A stretch of DNA of 64,000 bases from Geomonas agri (lineage in GTDB: Bacteria > Desulfobacterota > Desulfuromonadia > Geobacterales > Geobacteraceae). Positions 51,886 through 60,351 of the stretch are shown piece after piece. Positions within the stretch are counted from its first letter, which is position 1; every line of letters starts with the position of its first letter. A program made the translations under genes and the position numbers. The notes under the pieces were generated by a model. The model was not told where the DNA came from and searched no databases. It saw only the letters and a list, made by a program, of their open reading frames with translations. The DNA lies in the NCBI RefSeq assembly GCF_020179605.1, contig NZ_JAINZO010000002.1, positions 558,001 to 622,000 on the forward strand. Direction: 5' to 3'.

Positions 51886-52278
51886 CTACACATGCACGTG
51901 ATAGGTCTCTCCCACCAGTTCCACTTCATAGCGCTGCAGCGCCCGGTCCGCGGGGCCCTTCAGCACCTTCCCCTCGCGGTCAAATTCGGAGCCATGGCAG
52001 GGGCAGACCAGGCCGGCGGGGGTGACGTTGACCGTGCAGCCAAGATGGGTGCAGACCAGGTCCAACGCGTAGACCCGCCCGCCCCGGTCCAGAAGTGCGA
52101 TGCGTGCCTCGCGGTACACCAGGGCACCGTCGCGCGGGAGTTCCGCCTTGGCCACGGTGAGCAGCGTCCTCTTGCGTTTGCCGCGCGGGGTCAGGAACTT
52201 CCCCAGGAACCATCCCCCCGCCGCCAGCGCGATCAGGGTACCGAGGAAGGTTCGACGTGATTGACCAAGTTCTGCCAT
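51886..52278 (-). CDS. extO: Rieske 2Fe-2S protein
   Basis: A 130-residue Rieske subunit with both cluster motifs intact, CTHLGC and CPCHGSEFD, each giving one Cys and one His ligand plus the disulfide Cys. The N-terminus SRRTFLGTLIALAAGGWFLG is a twin-arginine-type signal anchor, as expected for Rieske proteins that fold before export. It shuttles electrons from quinol to the periplasmic cytochromes. The 5' end overlaps the ten-haem gene by 46 bp. The symbol is from memory of the ext operon. Confidence 0.92.
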   Translation of the reverse strand: MAELGQSRRTFLGTLIALAAGGWFLGKFLTPRGKRKRTLLTVAKAELPRDGALVYREARIALLDRGGRVYALDLVCTHLGCTVNVTPAGLVCPCHGSEFDREGKVLKGPADRALQRYEVELVGETYHVHV

Positions 52279-53489
52279 TTTTCCAGGTAGGCCCTCCGAT
52301 AGGCCGTGCTCTTTCGATTCAGTTCCAGGTAGCGCCGCTCCGGGTAGAAGGAACCGTTACTGACCTGCTGCCCGGTCGCGTCCCAGAACGAGGCAAGCGT
52401 CATACCCTCGGCCTGCAACTGGTAGATCCGGTCCCCTTTGGGCTCCCGCAAGAAACGACGCGGGTTGTCGTGGCACCCCTCGCACATCACCGTGCCCCGG
52501 CGCACCGTGTGTGGAAAAAACGCCTTCCACCGCGCCGCCAGGAGCCGGTTTTCGTCCCAGATCGCCCGATCGTTCCTCACGTCGGTGAAGTAGGCGATGA
52601 ACTCCGGTCTTATCGGGCTCACCATGCCCCTCCCGTTCAACCCGAGCGGCGGTGCGTCCTGGCGCCGCAGGTAAGCGCTTTTCAGGTACTCCTCGGCGCC
52701 CTGGTCCCGCCGCAGCCCGTACAGATCCTGCGAGGGACTGTTGGTGAAGCGCAGGAAGAAGGTGCCGTACTCCTGCGCGGCCCAGGCCGAGTGGCAGGCC
52801 CAGCATTCCATCTTCTCCAGGTGCGCCGCGATGCGGTGCTCCGGCACGCTTCGCTTCGGTTCGTGGCAATCCCGACAACCCTTGGCCGACTTGCGCCCGG
52901 CGACGAGACTCGCCATGGAATGGCAGTCGCCGCAGACAAGTCCTGCCTCCGCGTGCAGGTCCGGGGTCATCTTCAGGTATGCCTCGCCATAGGCCACCTC
53001 GCCGCGCTGGTAGCGCATGCTGTCCTCGCGCGGCGCCATCCCGTAGTAGTCGGTCCCGACGAAGTACCCCTTGTGGCAGGCGAAGCAGTCGCGGTCGCGC
53101 GGTTTGCCGATGTCGTGCCCCTTGGCGGCATGACAGTCGTTGCACCCCTTCAGGTGGCAGGCGCCGCAGTTCTTGGTGAAAAAGCCCCGGTCAGCCTGGC
53201 CATAGCTCGCCGCTACGAATTCGACTTCCCCCCGTCGGCTCCCCATCGCCTGATTGAAAAGCGCGGCGTACCCCTTATGACAGCCGACGCAGCCGGCAGC
53301 GCCGCTCTCGCGGGAGGCGGGGTTGGCGAGGGTTTTAGTCTCGTCCAGGTGGCAGGAGAGACAGGGCAGCCCCCGGTGTACCCCCTTGACCACCTTCTTG
53401 TGGCAGACGGTGCAGTTCTCCCCGGCCAGCGCCAGCGCTGCGCTAAGGAGCAGGCATAAGGCGACGATGCAACGCATCATTGAGCGCAC
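52233..53489 (-). CDS. Ten-haem periplasmic c-type cytochrome
   Basis: A 418-residue exported cytochrome (signal peptide MRCIVALCLLLSAALALA) with ten CxxCH motifs: CTVCH, CLSCH, CVGCH, CGACH, CNDCH, CFACH, CGDCH, CRDCH, CWACH and CEGCH. The 4th and 5th are only six residues apart (CGACHLKGCNDCH). It starts at GTG 53489 with AAAGGAG ten bases upstream; ATG codons at 53480 and 53477 are too far from it. It overlaps the 12-haem gene by 47 bp and the Rieske gene by 46 bp. It likely passes electrons from the bc module toward the outer membrane. Confidence 0.9.
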   Translation of the reverse strand: MRSMMRCIVALCLLLSAALALAGENCTVCHKKVVKGVHRGLPCLSCHLDETKTLANPASRESGAAGCVGCHKGYAALFNQAMGSRRGEVEFVAASYGQADRGFFTKNCGACHLKGCNDCHAAKGHDIGKPRDRDCFACHKGYFVGTDYYGMAPREDSMRYQRGEVAYGEAYLKMTPDLHAEAGLVCGDCHSMASLVAGRKSAKGCRDCHEPKRSVPEHRIAAHLEKMECWACHSAWAAQEYGTFFLRFTNSPSQDLYGLRRDQGAEEYLKSAYLRRQDAPPLGLNGRGMVSPIRPEFIAYFTDVRNDRAIWDENRLLAARWKAFFPHTVRRGTVMCEGCHDNPRRFLREPKGDRIYQLQAEGMTLASFWDATGQQVSNGSFYPERRYLELNRKSTAYRRAYLEKWQNLVNHVEPSSVP

Positions 53490-55326
53490 GATGGTCCAGC
53501 TCCTTTCGATATATAGGGTCGCCCGCCTTATCGTGGCAGACCAGGCAGAGGTTGACCGCCAAGGCGCGCCGCACCTCGGCTGCGTTGAGGGGACGGGAGT
53601 GCTCGCGGGTGATGGCGGAGTAGGCTCGTACCTTACCCTCTTGCAGTGTCAGAAAGCCATCCAGCGGCTTGTCCGCCGACTGTTCGCAGATCATAGTCCC
53701 CTCGATGTTCCTGCCGGAGACCACGTGCTGTCCGAAACCGAGGAACGCCGGGTTGCCGTGGCACTCGCCGCAACCGATCGCCTTCTTCCCGGTGTTGTGC
53801 GAATAAAAGGGTGCAAAGCGAAGCTGTTGTTTCCCCTTGAAGCGCGCCACGTACTCGTTTTTGGAAAGGCTCCCGTCCGGCTCCACCACGCTCACGAAGG
53901 TCTGGCACCCGGGTGTCACCGTGGAGATCCTGCCGCGCTGGTTCAGGGCCAGCGGGAAGGGATAGAGCATCCGGTAATCCTCCTTCTCACTGAAGCGCCC
54001 CGGGGTCGGCACCCCCTTGACGTAATCCATGGCGGACCGGGTCTTGTCGTAGCTGGTGTGGCAGCCGTAGCACTGGACCACGGTGCGGCTGTGGCAGGAA
54101 TAGCATTCCATGCGACCGTGGCCGACCACGGTGTGCTCCGGGGTCCCGGTGATAACCCGGCTCTTGAACAGCCTGCCGCTGCGCTTGCCCAGCACCCAGA
54201 CCGCGCCGTCCTTGTAGAAGACGTTGGAGTAGGCGCGCCCCTTGGCGGTGAGGATCATTTTCATCCCCTGCCGCATCTGCATCCGGTACCCCTGTGACTC
54301 GCGGAGCGCCTCGTCGCTTTCGCTGGCGATCTCGCGGTAGCGGGGAGGCTTGGCACCGCCGTGGCAGTCCTCGCAGGCGATCTCGGTCTGCAGGTACATG
54401 TTGCGGTGCGAGTAGCCGTCCCCCATCAGGTCGCGCGAGGTGTGGCAGTCGATGCAATCCATCCCGGCGGCGAAGTGGACGTCCGGGGCGATGCGGGTCA
54501 GGTTCCTGTTGCCACTGGCAAGCTGGGGGCCCGGCAATCCGAAGCGGGTCGGCACCAGCGAGTTGTTGCCGTCGTTCAGTCCCTGGTAGGAGTAGGCGAT
54601 GCGCCCGCTTCTGTTGTGGCAACGGGAGCAAACCTCGTTGCCCGGGAGCCGCTCCATGGCGTGGCTCGCCGCGTACGTCCCGCGCCCCCGCACGGTGGCG
54701 TCCCCCCCACGGTAGACGGCGCGGTCGTTGTAGGGGAAATGGCAGGCGGCGCATCCCGAGGCGTGGCTCGCGCCGTAGACCTCCCCGCTCTCCCGTGCCA
54801 CGTGGCACTGGGAGCAGAACTTACGGTACAGCTCCCCGGAAACGTGGTCGAGTTCCGCCACCGGCTTGAGCCGCAGCGGTTTGCCGGCGGGATCGTAGAC
54901 CTCGCCGGCGCGGCTGGCGTACTCCCCCTCTTCCGGCCCTTCCCAGGTGAGCCGGATGTTTCGGATCATCCCGGTCGTCGTGTACATCAGGTTCGACTTA
55001 ACCCGGTCCAGCTGGTACTGGTGGCAGGAGCCGCAGCTTTTGTCCCAGTGTTCCGGCGCGGAGGGGTTGCTGCGTCCCAGCATGCCACGGTGGGCGACCT
55101 GCTTCTCGGTGGCCTTACCGTCGCCGCCGTGGCAGGCGACACAGTCGCGGTGCGTTGCCGAGGCGTGTTCGATGCCGGCGTGACAGGCGAGGCAGCCCCC
55201 TCCCGCCGCGCTCTTGCCGTTGCAGCCGGCGAGCGCCAGGACGGGCACCACGGAAAGGAGCAACATGCGGCGGAGGATACCGCCTGCGCTTACCGCTTTT
55301 GTTTTCATGCTCCCAGTCGCTTTCAT
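53443..55326 (-). CDS. Twelve-haem c-type cytochrome lipoprotein
   Basis: A 627-residue lipoprotein. The lipobox LAGC follows a hydrophobic LLLSVVPVLA stretch, and the mature chain holds twelve CxxCH motifs (CLACH through CLVCH). It is probably tethered to the outer membrane. It is the first gene after the terminator that follows extKL, so it may have its own promoter in the 80-bp gap or depend on read-through. The start is uncertain: ATG 55326 is preferred; ATG 55308 has GGGAG too close, and the frame stays open to 55389. In G. sulfurreducens the matching genes follow extL. Confidence 0.87.
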   Translation of the reverse strand: MKATGSMKTKAVSAGGILRRMLLLSVVPVLALAGCNGKSAAGGGCLACHAGIEHASATHRDCVACHGGDGKATEKQVAHRGMLGRSNPSAPEHWDKSCGSCHQYQLDRVKSNLMYTTTGMIRNIRLTWEGPEEGEYASRAGEVYDPAGKPLRLKPVAELDHVSGELYRKFCSQCHVARESGEVYGASHASGCAACHFPYNDRAVYRGGDATVRGRGTYAASHAMERLPGNEVCSRCHNRSGRIAYSYQGLNDGNNSLVPTRFGLPGPQLASGNRNLTRIAPDVHFAAGMDCIDCHTSRDLMGDGYSHRNMYLQTEIACEDCHGGAKPPRYREIASESDEALRESQGYRMQMRQGMKMILTAKGRAYSNVFYKDGAVWVLGKRSGRLFKSRVITGTPEHTVVGHGRMECYSCHSRTVVQCYGCHTSYDKTRSAMDYVKGVPTPGRFSEKEDYRMLYPFPLALNQRGRISTVTPGCQTFVSVVEPDGSLSKNEYVARFKGKQQLRFAPFYSHNTGKKAIGCGECHGNPAFLGFGQHVVSGRNIEGTMICEQSADKPLDGFLTLQEGKVRAYSAITREHSRPLNAAEVRRALAVNLCLVCHDKAGDPIYRKELDHRALNDALHRRLMPAP

Positions 55327-55410
55327 GTCACCCGTTGCTTCTTCCCCTGGACTCCCGCGCATTATAGCGACATTAAGACCATTCTCCAAAACCTTTCATG
55401 AGCCGTACAC

Positions 55411-55441
55411 AAAAAAAGCCGGCATCACGGAGGATGCCGGC
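55411..55441 (-). terminator. Intrinsic terminator after extKL
   Basis: On the minus strand a perfect 9-bp stem (GCCGGCATC with GATGCCGGC, 55418-55441) with a 6-base loop runs into seven U residues (55417-55411). It ends the extH-I-J-KL transcript and separates the conduit genes from the bc-module genes. Confidence 0.9.
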
Positions 55442-55470
55442 CATCACAAACCAGGAACCATCTCTTTATG

Positions 55471-56823
55471 TTACTTGCCGCTCTGACTGATGCTCACCCT
55501 CTTGGTGAACTCCTTCCAGACGAAAGGATCGCTGTTGGGAGTGCCGAAGGGGAGATACGTCAGCTTCACTTCCACGTCGAGGTCGTACGCGGCCGGCTTC
55601 TCGACCGTCTTGCCGTTCACTTCCACCTCTTCCAGCGGGTAGAAGATCTCGAAGCGCTCCTTCACGAGCTTGCCCGGGGGAAGCCCGGTGTCCTCGATCA
55701 GGCCGCTCTTCTCGTAGGGGCCGCGCCCCATCCGGTCACCGCGGCCCAGCTGCTGCGGGACCGGCATGTAAATTTTCTCCTGGTTGAACACTTCCTTGCC
55801 GTCTTTGGTCTTTCCGATTACCGACAGAACCAGTCGGTTGGGGGTCGGTCAGCCGTCGGGGATTGAATGTCCCGCCTTGTTCAGCATCTCGACCTTGACC
55901 ACCGCCCTGGGCCTGATCTTGGCACCGTCGCGCCAGTAGTACCCGAAGGCCTCCGCCTTGAACTCGACCGCCTTGTCGCTCATGGCCGCATCGCGATAGG
56001 CCTGGATGTTGTGGCCGAGCTTGGAGTTCTTCATGTGGCAGTCCTGGCAGTTCTCCTGGCCGACCTCGGCTTTGTAGACCCAGAGGTAGCTGCCGTAGGA
56101 CGTGCAGCACTGGGTCGGCTCGTCGAGCTCCAGGTTCGGCCCCAGGCCGTGGCACTGGCCGCACTGGATGGCCTGGTCCATGATCGGGCTCTTGGCCATC
56201 TTGGGGAACTTGTCCGAAGGATGGTCGCCGTCCTTGGAACCGTAGACTACCCCCGCCTTGGGATAGCCGTCCTGCCACTTGTGGGTGATGGCATTCCTGT
56301 TGTGACAGACCAGGCAGTTGATGGAGACGCTCTTCAGCTTCTCCTCCAGCTTCTTGGCCCCCTCCTTGTCTTTCTTGGCGCGAGCCTCCTTCCAGCCATA
56401 CAGGGTGGTCACCAGCTCCTGGGCCACCGAGTCTTCGGCGTCGGCCAGCTGCGGCAGGTGGCACTTGGCACACCCCATCAGGTGCTCGACCTTAACGTCC
56501 TTGGGACTCTTCACCCCCGAATACGGCTCTTCCATCAGGCCGTTCTCGATGGTGGTCATGATGGTCATCGCGGTGCGCGCCGTTCCAAAGAGGGAGCGCG
56601 AGTGGATCGACTTGGAGGCTTGGTCATGCTGCTCCTGGTGGCATTCCACGCAGGAACTCGAGTCGTACATCTTGGCCAGCTCGGCGAGCGTCTTCGCCTT
56701 GCCCGATTTGGCCGCGATGGTATCCTGCCAGCCGATGCCGGCTTTTCCCGCAAAAGAGGGTGCCGTCAGCACCCCCAAAAGAAGGGCGGCGGCTAGGCCA
56801 CCCCGCACAATAGTCAGGTTCAT
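55471..56823 (-). CDS. extKL: Pentahaem c-type cytochrome selenoprotein (UGA read through)
   Basis: One 450-residue reading frame interrupted at codon 325 by TGA (55851-55849). Residues 1-324 have a signal peptide (GLAAALLLGVLTAPSFA) and five CxxCH motifs (C58, C118, C170, C221, C259). The frame continues past UGA without a break for 125 residues: GHSIPDG-U-PTPNRLVLSVIGK, then MPVPQQLGRGDRMGRGP. A second, separate protein would start at a poorly placed ATG with no ribosome binding site, so two genes (extK and extL) is the weaker reading. A SECIS-like hairpin begins at the UGA. From memory the family is described as a (seleno)protein with Cys or Sec here. It should be the periplasmic or outer-membrane electron carrier for the ExtI conduit. 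Confidence 0.9.
55820..55851 (-). promoter_or_regulatory. SECIS-like hairpin of extKL
   Basis: From the A of UGA, ACCGAC (55849-55844) pairs with GTCGGT (55825-55820). Inside, after CCCC, AACC (55839-55836) pairs with GGTT (55831-55828) around the loop GACT (55835-55832). The loop begins with G 14 nt past the UGA, slightly nearer than most known bacterial SECIS elements. The bipartite fold is otherwise as expected for SelB recognition. Confidence 0.65.
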
Positions 56824-56888
56824 GGGTACTCCCGTTCAGCCTGTGATTTGCCGGTGCGTGCGCCCGCCGTGGCGGGCCGCACTTTTCG

Positions 56889-57209
56889 TTAGCAACCCTG
56901 CAGTTCGTCCCCTTCGCACTCCGTGATCGACACCGGGGAGTCCACTTTCATCTTCTCCGCCTTAGCCTTCCCGAACTTCAGGGTAACCTCGTTCCCCTGC
57001 ACGGCGACCACCTTGGGAGAGCCGCCGGCGGCCGAGACAGAGGCGCCTTTTTTCACGAATGCCGGGGGAGCCCCCTCCAGGGTCACCGTGACCTGCTCGC
57101 CATCCACCTTGGTTACCTTGCCCTTGGCAGGTCCCGCCGCGAAGGCCATGGCCGCCACGCTCAGCACGGCCAGTGTCGCTGCTGCTATTCTCATCGCTTT
57201 TGCTAACAT
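56889..57209 (-). CDS. extJ: Small periplasmic protein ExtJ
   Basis: A 106-residue exported protein with signal peptide IAAATLAVLSVAAMAFA. The mature part is one small beta-rich, SH3/OB-like domain of repeated K-V-T-K-V-D-G-E type strands (GKVTKVDGEQVTVTLEG, KVVAVQGNEVTLKFG). It ends SITECEGDELQGC with Cys as the last residue, and ExtH also ends in Cys. No haem motif is present. It lies between extI and extKL with AGGAGGAAAAGC upstream. The role is unknown beyond membership of the conduit operon. Confidence 0.82.
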   Translation of the reverse strand: MLAKAMRIAAATLAVLSVAAMAFAAGPAKGKVTKVDGEQVTVTLEGAPPAFVKKGASVSAAGGSPKVVAVQGNEVTLKFGKAKAEKMKVDSPVSITECEGDELQGC

Positions 57210-57278
57210 CGCTTTTCCTCCTTTAAGCCGAGGGGGACTGGCACCTGGCGGAGCCAGTCCCCCCTTGGTTGTCAGTGG

Positions 57279-58478
57279 TTAGAAGATTACCTGGAGCTGG
57301 GTCACGTAGGTCATGAAGTCCTCGGTTCCGTCGGCCGTGGTGCCGCTGCCGTTCTGGAAGCCGGTGGAGTTGGCCTCGAAGGTGAGCTTCAGGTTCTGGT
57401 CGCGCAGGTAGTAGTTCATGCCGCCGCCGGTCCAGAAAATGCGCTGGTTGTAGATGCCGTTCAGGTTCGCGAACTTCCAGTTCTCGTGGCGCACGAAGAG
57501 CTGCAGCGGGATGTTGGGGAGCATGTAGCCGGCTTTCACGTAGTAGCCGTTCTTCTCCCCGTTGATGCCGACCACGTTGGGGTCAGGATTGTCGCCCAGG
57601 TAGGCATGGTCGAGGTCGATCTTTTCATAAGCACCGGAAACGGTGAAGGTTCCCACCGCCTCGACCGGGTACTCCACGAAGCCGTCAAAGGTCCAGGCCT
57701 TGTAATCCTTCTTGCCGGTCCTGGCAACGGTGTCGGCATAGGCAATCTCAGGCTCGAATTGGTAGGCGGCGCCGAAGGTAGCGACCTTCTTCTTGCCCAA
57801 GTAGGTCCCCTTGTAGCCATAGTCGTTTTCCGGGTCGAGCAGGGTCACATGGGCACGCGCCGAGTAGCGGAAGTTCGAGGCTGGCGCGGTTTCGCCGGAA
57901 ACGGCTTTGCGTCCTTCCATTGCGTCGACGCGGTACTGGAACATGTCGTTGAAGAGGTTACCCCAGACGGCGACCCCGGTGTCGCGGGTGGTCACGTAGG
58001 GGGCGCGGATGAAGAGCGAGCGGTCCAGGGTGAGCGGCATCTCGCACGCTTCCAGGTTTTCGCGGGAGAGGTTGTACTTGAATTTGCCCACGTTGACCCG
58101 GAAGGCGTTGTCGATCTTGAAGCGAACCACCGCGTCCAGAAGCTGGAAGTTGGAGCCCTGGTTCTCGCTGGAGACATCCAGGGGGGTCAGGTTCTGGTCG
58201 TCGGTGTACTCGGTCTGCACGTACAGGGACATCATGTCGCCGTACTTGCCCATCAGGGCGAGGCGGTTACGGCGGAAGTTGAAGTTGGCCGTGGTGTCCT
58301 CGTTGTTGTCCCCCGAGCCGATATCCCGGAAGGTCATCTGGAACTGCCCCTTGTAGTCCAGCTGCAGGGCACCCTCGTCGTTGGGGCCGAAGGTCATCTT
58401 GGGCCCCGCGTATGCGGTCCCGCTAGCCAGCACCAGCCCGAGCAGGGCCGTACAGACGGTCTTGTTTATCTTGATCAT
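57279..58478 (-). CDS. extI: Outer-membrane porin-like channel ExtI
   Basis: A 399-residue beta-barrel protein with signal peptide (TVCTALLGLVLASGTAYA) and about 16-22 amphipathic strands of the phosphate-selective-porin type (QLDYKGQFQMTFRDIG, FRVNVGKFKYNLSRENLEAC, NLKLTFEANSTGF). It ends with a terminal strand, TYVTQLQVIF. In the porin-cytochrome model it forms the pore that lets a cytochrome cross the outer membrane. ExtI of G. sulfurreducens has been implicated in selenite and tellurite reduction. It lies 56 bp after extH and 69 bp before extJ. Confidence 0.9.
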   Translation of the reverse strand: MIKINKTVCTALLGLVLASGTAYAGPKMTFGPNDEGALQLDYKGQFQMTFRDIGSGDNNEDTTANFNFRRNRLALMGKYGDMMSLYVQTEYTDDQNLTPLDVSSENQGSNFQLLDAVVRFKIDNAFRVNVGKFKYNLSRENLEACEMPLTLDRSLFIRAPYVTTRDTGVAVWGNLFNDMFQYRVDAMEGRKAVSGETAPASNFRYSARAHVTLLDPENDYGYKGTYLGKKKVATFGAAYQFEPEIAYADTVARTGKKDYKAWTFDGFVEYPVEAVGTFTVSGAYEKIDLDHAYLGDNPDPNVVGINGEKNGYYVKAGYMLPNIPLQLFVRHENWKFANLNGIYNQRIFWTGGGMNYYLRDQNLKLTFEANSTGFQNGSGTTADGTEDFMTYVTQLQVIF

Positions 58479-58534
58479 GGTCGTCTACTCCCTATGTGGT
58501 CGTTTGATGTGCTCGAATCTGCCGGTGGTTTTGC

Positions 58535-59836
58535 TTAGCAGCCGCCTCCGCCGCCGCTAGTGCCGCTGCCGCCGCTGGTGCTTATGGGGCTGTGATAGGC
58601 CGCATCGGAGTCCTCGATCTGGTTGCCGGTTGCAAAGGTAGGCTCTGGGCTCAACATCCTGGAAAGGTAGGGTACGATGGTGCGCCCGGCGTTGACGTTG
58701 TAGGTGCGCGAATCGGTCAGGGCGGTGGTATCCCAGATCGAACCGACGACGAGTTGGCCTCCGGCGTTGAGGGTAGTGCCGACCTTGTCGGAGCTGGCCA
58801 TGAGCCCCCACTGCCCCCACGAACCGTCGTACCAGACCGCTTTCATGGTGCCGGCGGAGGTCTCGTTGTAGTAGGCGTAGCCGTCGACGGCGAAGAAGAG
58901 GACCGAGGCGATGTTACCGGCGCGGCAGAGGGTGTAGATCGATGTGCGGCCGGCGGGAATCGCCAGCGCCGTCTTGACGTCGTCGACAGATTTGAATTTG
59001 CCAGCTGTGTGCAGCAGGGTGTGCGCCTTGTTGCGCCCGCCGTGGACGGCACCTTCGAAGACGACGTACTTGGTCGTGTCAATCAGGTCAGTGGTGGGAC
59101 CTGCTGGAACGTCCGTGCTCCTGCCATCGATGAAATCGTTGGTGGTGGTACCAGCGCCGACGGCGGCGATCATATCCGAGAGCGAGGCCCTAAGGTCAGC
59201 ACGGACGCGGTTGACACCGTTAGGGGTGACCACGTAGCTAGACCTGGCAATGGTGGGCTTGTCGAAGACCAGCGGCAGCCCGGCGGCTTTCCAGGCTTTG
59301 TTGCCGCCGTTGAGTACCTTGAGCCTTTCCTTGGGGAAACCCCAGTAACGGAACACGGTGTAGCCCCTGGTCAGGTTCCAGGGCGACGCGCTCTCGGCCT
59401 CGGAGGTGGTGAAAACGATTGTGGTGTTGGCATCGATGCCGGCGCGCTGGATAAGCGTGTCCATGGTGGTCCCGTCGGGAACCATCGAGCCGGTGTACAT
59501 CGGCCCCTCCACGCGGGTCTGCGCGAGTTCGGTATTGAGCCCGACGCTCTGGGAGCCGGCGATGTGGCCGAGATCGTAGTTGGTCACCGTCCCATCGACC
59601 TGGAGTACCACTACGCGGTCATAGCCGCCAGCCTTGTTTAACTTACCCTCGGTGATCCACTGGTTCAGTTCCGCGGGTTCGATCAGTGCGGTCGTGGTTT
59701 TGGTCGTGGTAATTCCGCTGGCCGGGCTGTCATAGCTAGTACCACCGCAGCCCCAGATGCTGAGGGCCGCAACGGCCACGAGGCCGAGCAGCGTGAACAG
59801 CAATAGCCTGCTCTTTTGCATCATCTTTTCCGACAT
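58535..59836 (-). CDS. extH: Rhodanese-like lipoprotein ExtH
   Basis: A 433-residue lipoprotein (lipobox ending in the Cys of LSIWGC) with a two-part rhodanese fold: VVVLQVDGTVTNYDLGHIAGS, a TTSEAESASP loop without Cys, and a second domain whose loop YTLCRAGNIASVLFF keeps the active Cys. The tail is Gly/Ser-rich and ends GTSGGGGGC with Cys last. The first gene of the conduit operon, with AAAGGAGG four bases before the ATG. The catalytic Cys suggests sulfane sulfur or selenium handling at the cell surface, but the true substrate is unknown. Confidence 0.9.
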   Translation of the reverse strand: MSEKMMQKSRLLLFTLLGLVAVAALSIWGCGGTSYDSPASGITTTKTTTALIEPAELNQWITEGKLNKAGGYDRVVVLQVDGTVTNYDLGHIAGSQSVGLNTELAQTRVEGPMYTGSMVPDGTTMDTLIQRAGIDANTTIVFTTSEAESASPWNLTRGYTVFRYWGFPKERLKVLNGGNKAWKAAGLPLVFDKPTIARSSYVVTPNGVNRVRADLRASLSDMIAAVGAGTTTNDFIDGRSTDVPAGPTTDLIDTTKYVVFEGAVHGGRNKAHTLLHTAGKFKSVDDVKTALAIPAGRTSIYTLCRAGNIASVLFFAVDGYAYYNETSAGTMKAVWYDGSWGQWGLMASSDKVGTTLNAGGQLVVGSIWDTTALTDSRTYNVNAGRTIVPYLSRMLSPEPTFATGNQIEDSDAAYHSPISTSGGSGTSGGGGGC

Positions 59837-59937
59837 ACAACCTCCTTTGGATTGGGTAAATAGTGGCGTCCAACAGGGTTTACGTTTTCACTCCTCCTTT
59901 CCATTCGATTAGCATTGTCAAAGTAAAATTGCCGACA

Positions 59938-59965
59938 AAGTTAAAATATTTTCGTTTTGGGTCAA
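59938..59965 (-). promoter_or_regulatory. Candidate promoter of the ext operon
   Basis: On the minus strand TTGACC (59965-59960), a 16-base AT-rich spacer and TAACTT (59943-59938) form a plausible sigma-70 promoter about 100 bases before the extH ATG. The alternative TTGTCG/TTTGACAA region just downstream could also be used. No c-di-GMP-type (GEMM) aptamer is recognisable in this leader. Confidence 0.4.
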
Positions 59966-60278
59966 GAATGTTGGTTTGAAGACTAACGAAACAAGAAGAT
60001 GAACAGTAGCAACGTGTAACACAGGCAGGCGGAGCACCCGCCACCGCACAGCTCCATATAAACAGTGGATCTACCGTCTTTTTATGTCAAAAGCAGGCAC
60101 GTCGCCTCTCTTGCAGCGGCGTTGTTGCTTCTTCGCAGGATGGGGTGAACTACTCAAACGAAACTTTTTCATAGGACCATGCACAACAGGCATAGTAATT
60201 AATAGTATTTAAAGCTCCCACACTGACAGTCAGCGTATTTCATCAAATTGGCTGTTGCAATCTATATAAGTTTTTTGC
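59966..60278. other. Divergent ext/LysR intergenic region
   Basis: AT-rich compared with the genes around it. No gene of adequate length with a ribosome binding site is seen. It holds the ext promoter side and an AT-rich stretch (60180-60275), including two TTGCAA boxes (about 60255 and 60275) near the LysR palindromes. Confidence 0.5.
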
Positions 60279-60329
60279 AATATGCACAAACGACATATTC
60301 TCACACCGGCTATGCTTGTTTCGCATAGC
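60279..60329. promoter_or_regulatory. Two palindromes, likely LysR operators
   Basis: AATATG (60279-60284) with CATATT (60294-60299), nine-base spacer; and GCTATGC (60309-60315) with GCATAGC (60323-60329), seven-base spacer. The second is 22 bases before the LysR ATG. Both contain the T-N11-A type core expected for LysR sites and would place the regulator on its own promoter and beside the ext promoter. Confidence 0.6.
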
Positions 60330-60351
60330 TGACGCCACCGGGTGACCTGAC

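Noticed and set aside
55471..55791. A separate 106-residue gene (extL) starting at ATG 55791
   Set aside because: The codons between the TGA and this ATG continue the upstream frame with sensible residues, no ribosome binding site precedes the ATG, and no signal peptide is present. It is better read as the C-terminal part of extKL.
59837..60351. GEMM (c-di-GMP/cGAMP) riboswitch before the ext operon
   Set aside because: Such riboswitches occur upstream of Geobacter cytochrome genes, so I looked for the conserved core strings on both strands; none is present.
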